Positions 22,078 to 29,705 of a DNA stretch of 64,000 nt are shown in pieces. Position 1 is the stretch's first letter; each line of letters opens with the position of its first letter. The stretch lies in the NCBI RefSeq assembly GCF_007874125.1, contig NZ_CP040128.1, positions 3,906,001 through 3,970,000 on the forward strand. Reading direction: 5' to 3'. Under the pieces are notes generated by a model. The model was not told the origin of the DNA and ran no database searches. It saw nothing but the letters and a program-made list of their open reading frames with translations. Origin of the DNA: Noviherbaspirillum sp. UKPF54. Its GTDB lineage: Bacteria > Pseudomonadota > Gammaproteobacteria > Burkholderiales > Burkholderiaceae_D. The position numbers and the translations under genes were made by a program.

Positions 22078-23151
22078 ATGTCTGAACTGACCGTCAATAA
22101 CCTGCACCTCGACTACGGTACCGGCGCATCCGCCAATGCCATCCTCAAGGGCGTCTCGATGGAGCTGCAGCGCGGCGAAGTCGTCGCCCTGCTCGGTCCT
22201 TCCGGCAGCGGCAAGACCACGCTGCTGCGCGCGGTGGCCGGCCTGGAAAGCCCGAAGGCGGGCACCATCCGCATCGGCGAACGCGCCGTGTTCGACGGCG
22301 AGCGCGGCCTGGAGCTGCCGGCCGAGGAACGCAATCTCGGCCTGGTGTTCCAGTCGTACGCGCTGTGGCCGCACAAGACCGTGTTCGACAACGTCGCCTA
22401 CGGCCTCAAGCTGCGCAAGATGGGCAATGCCGAGATCGCCGAGCGGGTCAAGAAAGTGCTGCCGCAGCTCGGCCTGGGCCATCTAGCCGAGCGCTTCCCG
22501 CACCAGCTGTCGGGCGGCCAGCAGCAGCGCGTGGCGATCGCCCGCGCGCTGGTGTACAACCCGCCGGTGATCCTGCTCGACGAGCCGCTGTCGAACCTCG
22601 ACGCCAAGCTGCGCGAAGAGGCGCGCGCCTTCCTGCGCGAGCTGATCGTCAAGCTCGGCCTGTCGGCGCTGATGGTCACGCACGACCAGACCGAGGCGAT
22701 GGCGATTTCCGACCGCATCCTGTTGCTCAACAACGGCAAGATCGAACAGCAGGGCAATCCGGAAAGCATGTACGCGCGGCCGGACTCGCTGTTTACCGCG
22801 GAATTCATGGGCAGCAATAACCGCCTGCCGGCCAAGCTGCTGCAGCGCGACGGCTCGCGCGTGACGCTCGAAGTCGACGGCGTGAAGCTGCGCGGCAGCG
22901 CGCGCGGCAGCAATTCCGGCGACGAGGTGGCGAGCGTGATCCGCCTCGAGCAGGTGCGCGTCATGAACACGCAGGCGGAAAACGCCATCAAGCTGCCGCT
23001 GTCGACCTGCATGTACCTGGGCGACCGCTGGGAATGCCTGTTCCACAAGCCCGGCGCCACCGATCTCAGCCTGCGCGCCTATGCCCCGCACCGGCTGGAA
23101 GCGGGCGACTACTGGCTGCAGCTGCCCGAAGAAAAGCTCTGGGTGTTCTGA
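22078..23151 (+). CDS. ABC transporter ATPase, FbpC/AfuC-like
   Basis: The 357-aa nucleotide-binding subunit has Walker A GPSGSGKTT (near 39-47), a Q-loop in GLVFQSYALWPH, signature LSGGQQQR, Walker B VILLDEPLSNLD and the switch HDQ motif. A C-terminal TOBE-like domain follows (about 245-350). It energises the preceding double permease. The start at 22078 follows AAAGGA with good spacing. The operon order Bug - SBP - permease - ATPase is tight, with short gaps, and the next gene (AbrB family) may be part of it. Confidence 0.95.
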   Translation: MSELTVNNLHLDYGTGASANAILKGVSMELQRGEVVALLGPSGSGKTTLLRAVAGLESPKAGTIRIGERAVFDGERGLELPAEERNLGLVFQSYALWPHKTVFDNVAYGLKLRKMGNAEIAERVKKVLPQLGLGHLAERFPHQLSGGQQQRVAIARALVYNPPVILLDEPLSNLDAKLREEARAFLRELIVKLGLSALMVTHDQTEAMAISDRILLLNNGKIEQQGNPESMYARPDSLFTAEFMGSNNRLPAKLLQRDGSRVTLEVDGVKLRGSARGSNSGDEVASVIRLEQVRVMNTQAENAIKLPLSTCMYLGDRWECLFHKPGATDLSLRAYAPHRLEAGDYWLQLPEEKLWVF

Positions 23152-23160
23152 GTAAAACCG

Positions 23161-23221
23161 CTGAACCACGGCGCACACGGCGAAAAGCGACGGGAGTCGC
23201 TCCGCGTCGGCCGTGGTTCAG
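23161..23221. repeat. Perfect 12-bp inverted repeat with nested hairpin
   Basis: CTGAACCACGGC (23161-23172) is exactly complementary to GCCGTGGTTCAG (23210-23221). Inside lies a second stem, GCGAC/GTCGC (about 23187-23200). The 61-nt structure fills most of the gap between the ATPase and AbrB-family genes and may be a REP-like unit or attenuator. No T tract follows. Confidence 0.6.
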
Positions 23222-23244
23222 GTCACTGCCGATTTCTCAGGGAA

Positions 23245-24285
23245 ATGCCCAGCTCGCCCGTCCGCCCCATCCTCCTCGCCTTCGCCCTCGGCCTGCTATC
23301 GGCCCTGCTCTGCGAATGGCTCAACACGCCGCTGCCGTGGATGATCGGCCCCTTGTTTTGCACCGCCGCCGCGCGCATGGCTGGCATGGAATTGCACGCG
23401 CCGACCCAGGTGCGCCAAGCCGGCCAATGGGCCATCGGCACGGCGCTCGGCCTGTACTTCACGCCGGCCGTCCTGAAAGTGCTGACGTCGTATGCCGCAT
23501 TCATCGCCGCCGCGGTCCTGTTTGCGCTGGCGCTCGGCGCGGCATGCGGCTGGGTGCTTCACAGGCTTTCCGGCATCGACCGCACCACGGCGTTTTTCGC
23601 GATGGCCGTCGGCGGCGCGTCCGAGATGGCGAGCCAGGGCGAGCGCCACGGCGCGGCGGTGGACAGGGTGGCCGCGGCCCATAGCCTGCGCATCATGCTG
23701 GTGGTGGCGATCATTCCGTTCTGCTTCAAGTATGCCGGGATCCACGGCGTGGACGTGTTCATGCCGGGCATGCGCGCGGTCAGCTACGGCGGCCTGCTGG
23801 TCCTGGTGCTGCTCACCAGCGCCTGCGCGCTGGGATTGAATCGCCTGGGCTGGCCCAACGCCTGGGTGATCGGCCCGCTGCTGGCGGCCATCGTCCTCAC
23901 CGCGCGTGAGGTGCGCCTGTCTGCGCTGCCGGAATGGATGGCGCATCTGGGCCAGCTGTTCATCGGCATTTCGCTCGGCACCCGCTTCACCCCGACCTTC
24001 CTGCATACCGCGCCGCGCTATCTGGCCAGCGTGGCCTTGTCCGGCACATTGGCGCTGGCCGTCTCCGCCGCGTTCGGCGTTGCGCTGGCGGTCGCCAGCG
24101 GCATGCACCCGGCGACGGCGATTCTCGCCACCGCGCCGGGCGGGATCGCGGAAATGAGCCTGACCGCCAGAAACCTGCAGCTGGGCGTGCCGATCGTCAC
24201 CGCCTTTCACGTCGCGCGCATGGCGGCGCTGGTCCTGACCATCGGCCCCTTGTTCCGCGCGGCACGTCATCTAAAAGCCAAGTAA
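23245..24285 (+). CDS. AbrB-family integral membrane protein
   Basis: The 346-aa protein has about 10 TM segments arranged as two similar halves, each with the family pattern: LNTPLPWMIGPLFCTA near 25-40 and RLGWPNAWVIGPLLAA near 203-218. This is the AbrB duplication (PF05145), sometimes mislabelled ammonia monooxygenase. Members are thought to be transporters or regulators. The similarity between halves is visible by eye. It follows the ABC operon after a 93-bp gap containing a strong inverted repeat, and it may be co-transcribed. Confidence 0.88.
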   Translation: MPSSPVRPILLAFALGLLSALLCEWLNTPLPWMIGPLFCTAAARMAGMELHAPTQVRQAGQWAIGTALGLYFTPAVLKVLTSYAAFIAAAVLFALALGAACGWVLHRLSGIDRTTAFFAMAVGGASEMASQGERHGAAVDRVAAAHSLRIMLVVAIIPFCFKYAGIHGVDVFMPGMRAVSYGGLLVLVLLTSACALGLNRLGWPNAWVIGPLLAAIVLTAREVRLSALPEWMAHLGQLFIGISLGTRFTPTFLHTAPRYLASVALSGTLALAVSAAFGVALAVASGMHPATAILATAPGGIAEMSLTARNLQLGVPIVTAFHVARMAALVLTIGPLFRAARHLKAK

Positions 24286-24318
24286 GCCGGTCGGAAATTC
24301 GGCTGAGTTTGGAATTTC

Positions 24319-24332
24319 TTGATCGATATCAA
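24319..24332. promoter_or_regulatory. Perfect FNR/Anr box upstream of nsrR
   Basis: TTGATCGATATCAA matches the FNR consensus TTGAT-N4-ATCAA at all ten specified positions. A -10-like TACATA/TACAAT lies at 24353-24362, placing the dyad centre about 40-44 bp upstream of the predicted start, the class II activator position. nsrR begins at 24387. Confidence 0.8.
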
Positions 24333-24386
24333 GTGAAAAGGGGTATTTCCCGTACATACAATAGGGAAAAGGTCGATGGAATCAAC

Positions 24387-24830
24387 ATGCAGCTTACCCA
24401 ATACACGGATTATTCCCTGCGCGTGATGGCATATCTCGCGCAACTCGGCAGTCAAACCACGATTTCCGAAATCACCAATTATTTCGCCGTATCGCGCAAC
24501 CACCTGGTGAAGGTGGTGCACAACCTGGCCCGGCACGGCCTGATCCGCAGCACGCGCGGCAAGGGCGGCGGCATCCAGCTGGCGCGCCCGGCCGACCAGA
24601 TCTTCCTGGGCGAGATCGTGCGCATCACCGAGCCGAATTTCGACCTGGTGGAATGCTTCGATCCCAGCGGCGATTGCTGCATCGTGAGCAAGCAGTGCGG
24701 CTTGAAAAACCCGCTGATCGACGCCCATCGCGCCTTCATGGCAGTGCTCGACCGCAGCACGCTGGCCGAAGCGGTGCATACCACGGCATGGAAACCGATG
24801 ACCATCCACGCCAAGCCGGCGCTGGCCTAG
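24387..24830 (+). CDS. nsrR: Nitric-oxide-sensing Rrf2 repressor NsrR
   Basis: The 147-aa Rrf2-family winged-helix regulator begins MQLTQYTDYSLRVMAYLA and has the recognition helix region AVSRNHLVKVVHNL. The cysteine cluster ECFDPSGDCCIVSKQCGL (Cys90, 97/98, 104) fits the three iron-sulfur ligands of NsrR. NsrR represses NO-detoxification genes and loses binding when NO attacks its cluster. An FNR box in the promoter suggests induction under low oxygen. No obvious NO-detoxification gene (hmp, norB) lies next to it, so its targets are elsewhere. Confidence 0.9.
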   Translation: MQLTQYTDYSLRVMAYLAQLGSQTTISEITNYFAVSRNHLVKVVHNLARHGLIRSTRGKGGGIQLARPADQIFLGEIVRITEPNFDLVECFDPSGDCCIVSKQCGLKNPLIDAHRAFMAVLDRSTLAEAVHTTAWKPMTIHAKPALA

Positions 24831-24898
24831 CCCGACCATCCCTCCCGCGCGGCGCCGCCTGGCGGCATGCGCCGCGCACCTCCTTCCCGTCCGCGCGC

Positions 24899-24915
24899 CT
24901 TAAGTTCGGCTTAAG
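24899..24915 (+). promoter_or_regulatory. PmrA/QseB-type box (CTTAAG-N5-CTTAAG)
   Basis: A perfect direct repeat, CTTAAG (24899-24904), 5 bp, CTTAAG (24910-24915), lies about 45 bp before the response-regulator start. This is the half-site arrangement recognised by PmrA/BasR and related QseB-like regulators, so it indicates autoregulation. Confidence 0.8.
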
Positions 24916-24960
24916 ATAGCTAAGCGATAAAGCAGGCCGGACAGCGGCGAAGGAAGATTC

Positions 24961-25626
24961 ATGCGTGTATTGCTGGTAGAAGACGACGCCTTGCTCGGCG
25001 ACGGTATCGAGGCCGGATTGAAACAGGCCGGCTTTACCGTCGACTGGGCCAGGGACGGGCGCGCGGCGCAACTGGCGCTGGAGACGACCGAATACGAACT
25101 CGCGGTGCTCGACATCGGCCTGCCGCGCCTGTCCGGCATGGAGCTGCTGCAACAGCTGCGCCGGCGCGGCAGTGACATGCCGGTGCTGCTGCTGACTGCG
25201 CGCGACACCGTGCGCGACCGCGTGGCCGGACTGGAGGCGGGCGCCGACGATTACCTGGTCAAGCCGTTCGACTTGGCCGAACTGATCGCGCGCATGCGCG
25301 CGCTGCTGCGCCGCGCCCACGGGCGCAGCGTGTCGGTGATCCGCTACGGCGACCTGGTGGTCGAACCCGACAGCCAGTGCGTGCTGCGCGGCGACGAGCG
25401 CATCCAGCTGTCGGCGCGCGAATGCGCCATCTTGGTCGACCTGCTGGAGCATCGCGGCACCGCCCTGTCGCGCGCGCGCCTCGAAGAAAGCCTGTACGGC
25501 TGGAACGAGGAAGTCGAAAGCAACGCGGTCGAGGTGCACGTGCACAACCTGCGCAAGAAGCTCGGCAACGAGCTGATCAAGACTATCCGCGGTGTGGGCT
25601 ACCTGATCCGCAAGGAACCGGCATGA
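24961..25626 (+). CDS. OmpR-family response regulator (QseB/PmrA-like)
   Basis: The 221-aa protein has a receiver domain (MRVLLVEDDALLGDG, acceptor Asp in LAVLDIGLPRLSG near 51, Lys in LVKPFD) and a C-terminal winged helix (about 125-220, ending IRGVGYLIRKEPA). It overlaps the histidine-kinase start by 4 bp. A perfect CTTAAG-N5-CTTAAG box in its promoter suggests self-activation. Relatives control envelope remodelling, metal or quorum responses; the actual signal is unknown here. Confidence 0.93.
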   Translation: MRVLLVEDDALLGDGIEAGLKQAGFTVDWARDGRAAQLALETTEYELAVLDIGLPRLSGMELLQQLRRRGSDMPVLLLTARDTVRDRVAGLEAGADDYLVKPFDLAELIARMRALLRRAHGRSVSVIRYGDLVVEPDSQCVLRGDERIQLSARECAILVDLLEHRGTALSRARLEESLYGWNEEVESNAVEVHVHNLRKKLGNELIKTIRGVGYLIRKEPA

Positions 25627-26993
25627 AGCGCTTCTCCATCCGGCACCGCCTGCTGGCGCTGCTGCTGGGCAGCCTGACGCTGGTGTGGATCGCGATGCTG
25701 GCATTGGCCTACGCCGAAATGCGCGAGGAAGTCGGCGAACTGGCCGACGCGCACATGGAGCAGAGCGCGCGCACCCTGCTGCTGCTCGACTTGCAGCGAT
25801 TGCAGCTGCTGTCCGATGCGGGCGCTGAACATCACTCCAGCCATCGGCCCGATCATCACTTCAACGATCACGACGGCGACGACGACCATGCGCAACACGT
25901 CGATTTCCAGCTGTGGAGCCGCGACGGCGCGCTGCTCATGCGCGGCCCCGGCTCGCCGGCCGCCGCATTCGATGCGCGCGACGGCTATCGCACGCTGGAT
26001 CTCGACGGCGGCTCATGGCGCAGCTTTGCGCTGCACGATGCGCAGACCGGCTACCAGGTGCGCGTGTTCGAGCCGATGCGCGTGCGCACCGGCTTGCTGC
26101 ACAAGCTGGCACGGCGTATGGCGCAGCTGCTGTTGCCGGCGCTGCCGATCCTGGCGCTGCTGATCTGGATCGGCATCGGCCGCGGCTTGCAGCCGCTCAC
26201 GGCGATGTCGCGGGCGATCGGCGCGCGCGGCGCCGGCAACCTGCAGCCGCTGGCGCTTGAACGCGTCCCGGCCGAAGTCCAGCCGTTGGCCGATGCATTG
26301 AACAATCTGCTTGCCAGATTGTCTCAATCAATCGACAGGGAGCGCTCATTCACCGCCGATGCGGCACATGAACTGAGAACGCCGCTGGCTGCCATCAAGG
26401 TGCAGGCCGAAGTTGCGCTGGCCGCGCAAGAGGAACGCCAACGTACCGAGGCAATCCAGCAAGTCATCGCCGGTGTTCACCGTACCACCCATCTCGTGCA
26501 GCAACTGCTGTTGCTGGCGCGCCTCGATCATTCCGATGCGGCAATGATCGAGACGGTCGATCTGGCTGCATTGGCAACGGAATGCGCCGCGAATTACGCG
26601 GGCGAGGCCGAACGCCGCGGCATCGAACTCGAGATGGACACGCACGGCGCGTGCCTGCTGGCAGCCGATCCGACCGCGCTGTCGGTCTTGATCGGCAACC
26701 TGCTGGACAATGCGATCAAGTATGGCCGGCAGGGCGGGCATGTGCTGCTGCGCGTCGAGCGCCAGCAGGCGGACGTGGTGGTGAGCGTGCAGGACGATGG
26801 CCCGGGCGTGGCGCCGGCTGAGCGCGCGCGCCTGACCGACCGCTTCTATCGCGCCAGCGGCAGCGGCGTGGAAGGCAGCGGGCTGGGCCTGTCGATCGTG
26901 GCTCGCATCGTTCAGCGCTATCGCGGCACGATAGGCTTCGGAGAAGGATTGCACGGCGGCGGGTTGGGCGTGCGCATTTGCCTGCCCGCCTGA
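25623..26993 (+). CDS. Sensor histidine kinase (QseC-like) with His/Asp-rich sensor loop
   Basis: The 456-aa membrane kinase has TM1 (about 10-30), a short periplasmic domain, TM2 (about 158-178), HAMP, HisKA with ADAAHELRTPLAAIKVQ (His near 246) and HATPase with NLLDNAIKYG and GSGLGLSI. The periplasmic part contains an unusual His/Asp-rich run around residues 68-92 (HHSSHRPDHHFNDHDGDDD), a plausible divalent-metal site. It is translationally coupled to the preceding regulator. A strong terminator follows. Confidence 0.93.
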   Translation: MKRFSIRHRLLALLLGSLTLVWIAMLALAYAEMREEVGELADAHMEQSARTLLLLDLQRLQLLSDAGAEHHSSHRPDHHFNDHDGDDDHAQHVDFQLWSRDGALLMRGPGSPAAAFDARDGYRTLDLDGGSWRSFALHDAQTGYQVRVFEPMRVRTGLLHKLARRMAQLLLPALPILALLIWIGIGRGLQPLTAMSRAIGARGAGNLQPLALERVPAEVQPLADALNNLLARLSQSIDRERSFTADAAHELRTPLAAIKVQAEVALAAQEERQRTEAIQQVIAGVHRTTHLVQQLLLLARLDHSDAAMIETVDLAALATECAANYAGEAERRGIELEMDTHGACLLAADPTALSVLIGNLLDNAIKYGRQGGHVLLRVERQQADVVVSVQDDGPGVAPAERARLTDRFYRASGSGVEGSGLGLSIVARIVQRYRGTIGFGEGLHGGGLGVRICLPA

Positions 26994-27001
26994 TCACCGG
27001 T

Positions 27002-27028
27002 GCTTGCCTGACGGGCAAGCAACTTTTT
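27002..27028 (+). terminator. Rho-independent terminator after the QseBC-like operon
   Basis: GCTTGCC (27002-27008) pairs with GGCAAGC (27014-27020) over a 5-nt loop, followed by AACTTTTT. It lies 9 bp past the kinase stop. Confidence 0.85.
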
Positions 27029-27178
27029 AGCCGGCGACATTTCCTGCCTGAAGGATGATTTGTCGCCGCGAATGGTTTACAGTTTGTCGCATGCCGCTTC
27101 ACCCGCGATGCCGGCTGTACCGCCGGCATTTTTATTGACTGAAGACAGCATGCGCGTTTTAGGATTGCATCGATATTC

Positions 27179-27937
27179 ATGAAGCCTGTTGCCCCCGGCA
27201 CCGTTATTTTTCACCGTCATCGCGGCTATGGCGTCGTTACCTCGGTCAACCTGTTGACCGGATGGGTAGCGGTGCGCTTCGGCGACGAAGTGCGCACGCT
27301 CGACCTGAACCTGTCGCACGACGAACTGCAACACGCCGACGGCGAGCCGATCCGCTTCCGGCGCGACGCACCCGACCGCATGCCCCATGCGCGCCTGATG
27401 GCGATGGTGCGCGAGCTGCATCGCGCCGGCTACCAGCAGCTGTACCTGTACAGCTGGCCGAAACCGTCCGGCCTGCACTGGCGCTGGCATTTGTTCGCCG
27501 GCCAGCGCAACTGGATCGAGCGGCCGTGGCGCGAGGGTTGGTATGGCTCGGGCGCGGATTACAACTTCAACCCGGTCCTGGGCTGGGGCGATATGCCGGG
27601 CGCGACGGCGCAGGAGCTGGCGCGCGCGCTGGCGCAGTTCGACCCGCACGGTCTTGCGCAGGCGCTGCGGCGCGACGAGGATCACAGCGCCTGGTTCGAC
27701 GCGGTGTGCGAGGCGCTGCTGCCGAATTACGCCTACACGCTGGGCTGGGACATGCGCGACGGCCCGCTGCCGCCGCACCTGCCCGTCATTCCGGTGCGGC
27801 GCGGCGTACCGGCCTATTCCGGGCCGCCCTTGCCGTGGCCGCCGGGATGGACGAGGCTGTGGACGGGCGGGCGCGCGCTGGTAGCGACCGGCGTCAGAAC
27901 AAATCCCGCTGGCGCCCCTTCAGACGTTGTTCGATGA
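27179..27937 (+). CDS. Hypothetical protein, 252 aa, with N-terminal SH3-like segment
   Basis: The N-terminus (VIFHRHRGYGVVTSVN...TGWVAVRFGDEVRTLDL) looks like a small beta-barrel such as the CarD/SH3-like segment found at the start of helicase and RapA-type proteins. The rest is rich in Trp, Tyr and Pro (YLYSWPKPSGLHWRWHLF), and no family is recognised. It has no signal peptide or TM segment. Its 3' end overlaps the convergent MOSC gene by 44 bp. GC skew by codon position looks coding throughout. Function is unknown. Confidence 0.7.
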   Translation: MKPVAPGTVIFHRHRGYGVVTSVNLLTGWVAVRFGDEVRTLDLNLSHDELQHADGEPIRFRRDAPDRMPHARLMAMVRELHRAGYQQLYLYSWPKPSGLHWRWHLFAGQRNWIERPWREGWYGSGADYNFNPVLGWGDMPGATAQELARALAQFDPHGLAQALRRDEDHSAWFDAVCEALLPNYAYTLGWDMRDGPLPPHLPVIPVRRGVPAYSGPPLPWPPGWTRLWTGGRALVATGVRTNPAGAPSDVVR

Positions 27938-28484
27938 GCTGCGCGATCGACACATTGCGCGCGCCGGGCGCCAGCGTCACCGTGTCGCCGGCCGCGATTT
28001 CCCCTTCCTCGATCACGCGCAGGTAAAAGCCGGTAAAGCCGGACTGGACCATCATCTTCACCGCGTGGGAAAAGCCCATCTTCGCGGCGAACTTGTAGCA
28101 TGGCCGGCGCGGCTCGGTCACCTGCAGCACGGCGCTGCCGACGTGCAGCCGGTCGCCGACCCAGACTTCGCGCTCCAGGATGCCCTCCAGCGTCAGGTTC
28201 TCGCCCATCGAGCCGGGCGGTAGCGGCGCCTCGCGCTTGAACACGGCCAGTCGCTGCGCCGCCCAGAACGCGTAGTGCTCCGAAGGATACGCGTACACCG
28301 CCTTGTCGAGCCCGCCGTGCACGGTCAGGTCGGCCTGCTCGTCGCCGGCCAGGCCGAGCGGTTTGACGCGCACCGCGCCCGTCACAGGCTGCTTGTGAAT
28401 TCCCGTCATGATTCGATGCTCGCGCTCCGACTGGCGGATGAACATTTCGCCGACGGCGGCCAGATTCACGCTCACGACTCGCAT
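27894..28484 (-). CDS. MOSC-domain protein (YiiM-like)
   Basis: The 196-aa protein carries a MOSC domain with the typical GLAGDEQADLTVHGGLDKAVYAY motif (near 44-66) and the conserved cysteine in RRPCYKF (near 129). MOSC proteins bind molybdenum cofactor; YiiM-type members reduce N-hydroxylated base analogues. It overlaps the upstream MFS gene by 13 bp, so the two are probably co-transcribed. The 3' end overlaps the convergent hypothetical gene. Confidence 0.9.
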   Translation of the reverse strand: MRVVSVNLAAVGEMFIRQSEREHRIMTGIHKQPVTGAVRVKPLGLAGDEQADLTVHGGLDKAVYAYPSEHYAFWAAQRLAVFKREAPLPPGSMGENLTLEGILEREVWVGDRLHVGSAVLQVTEPRRPCYKFAAKMGFSHAVKMMVQSGFTGFYLRVIEEGEIAAGDTVTLAPGARNVSIAQLIEQRLKGRQRDLF

Positions 28485-29644
28485 GTCACTCCTTCAAATT
28501 TCCTGCGGCGCGCCATGTTGGCCGCCAGCTGCGACACCAGGATCGCCAATGCCATCGGCACGGCGCCGTAAAGCGGCAAGTCGGCCGTGCCGCGCGACGA
28601 CACGATGATGCCGCCGATGAAGGCGCCGAGCGCCTGCCCGAGATAGATCGCGGAGGAATTCAGCGCCACCGAGGCCGACGCCAGCGGCGGCGCCAGCGCC
28701 ACCAGCCGCGCCTGCTGCGCCCCGTTGACCGCGAAGCAGCCCAGCCCCCACACCAGCGTCAGCGCCACCGTGAGCGGCAGCGAGCCGTAGGTGAACGGCC
28801 ACAACGCGATAGCGCTCAGCATGCAGGCCATGGCGGCGATGCCGACGCGCACCGGGCCGACGCGATCCATCACGCGCGCGCCGAGCACGTTGCCGGTCAC
28901 GCCGGTGATGCCGAAGCACAGGAACATCATGCTGATGACGGTGGGCGTGGCGCCAATCGAATTCTTCAGTGCCAGCGCGAGGTAGGAAAACACGGTGAAC
29001 ATGCCCAGCGCCTGGAGCGCAGTGACCGAAATGGCCAGCAGCAGGGGCGTGTTGGCAAACAGCGCCAGCCAGGCGGCGCGGTCCATCGGCGCGACGAACA
29101 GCCCGCGCGGCAGTTGCAGCCACACGCCGGCGGCGAACAGCGCCGCCAGCAAGCCGACCAAGCCCATGGTCGGGCGCCAGCCGATGTGCGCGCCGAGATA
29201 GGCGCCGAGCGGCGAGCCCACCACCGCCGCGATCGACCAGCCGAGAAAGACCAGCGCGATCGCCCGGCCGCGCTGCTCGGGCGGCACCATGAGACCTGCG
29301 GTCGCGGCAGCCTGCGCGGTAAACAGCGCCGCGCCGATGGCCGTCACCATGCGCGCCGCCAGCAAGGTGTTGTAGCCGGGTGCGCCGGCGGCGACCAGGT
29401 GCGTCGCAGCGTACAGCAGCAGCGCTCCCGTGAGCAGCTTGCTGCGTTCGATGGCGCTGGTCCAGCTGGCGAGAAACGGCCCGCCGACGCAGATCGTCAG
29501 CGCGAATGCCGAGATCAGCATGCCGATCGCCGCAGGCGACGTGTGCAGGTCGGCGCTCAGTTCGTTGAGCATGCCGGGCACGATCATCACGCCGGTGCCG
29601 ATGGCGAAATTGCCGAGGGTCAGTGACCAGAGTCGGGATTGCAT
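28472..29644 (-). CDS. MFS transporter (drug/H+ antiporter-like, AraJ type)
   Basis: The 390-aa, 12-TM major facilitator begins MQSRLWSLTLGNFAIGTGVMIVPGM, the usual start of the YdhP/AraJ-like sugar-or-drug efflux group. A loop 2-3 motif-A-like segment (GGPFLASWTSAIERSKLL) and the motif PPEQRGRAIALVFLGWSIA are visible. An AAGGAG site upstream of 29644 decides the start. It is co-transcribed with the MOSC gene. The substrate is not predictable. Confidence 0.9.
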   Translation of the reverse strand: MQSRLWSLTLGNFAIGTGVMIVPGMLNELSADLHTSPAAIGMLISAFALTICVGGPFLASWTSAIERSKLLTGALLLYAATHLVAAGAPGYNTLLAARMVTAIGAALFTAQAAATAGLMVPPEQRGRAIALVFLGWSIAAVVGSPLGAYLGAHIGWRPTMGLVGLLAALFAAGVWLQLPRGLFVAPMDRAAWLALFANTPLLLAISVTALQALGMFTVFSYLALALKNSIGATPTVISMMFLCFGITGVTGNVLGARVMDRVGPVRVGIAAMACMLSAIALWPFTYGSLPLTVALTLVWGLGCFAVNGAQQARLVALAPPLASASVALNSSAIYLGQALGAFIGGIIVSSRGTADLPLYGAVPMALAILVSQLAANMARRRKFEGVTCES

Positions 29645-29705
29645 GCGCGCTCCTTGTGGGGAGCGCCCAGTGTAGCGAAAAGTGAACGGGCGTGCCGAAA
29701 GCGCC

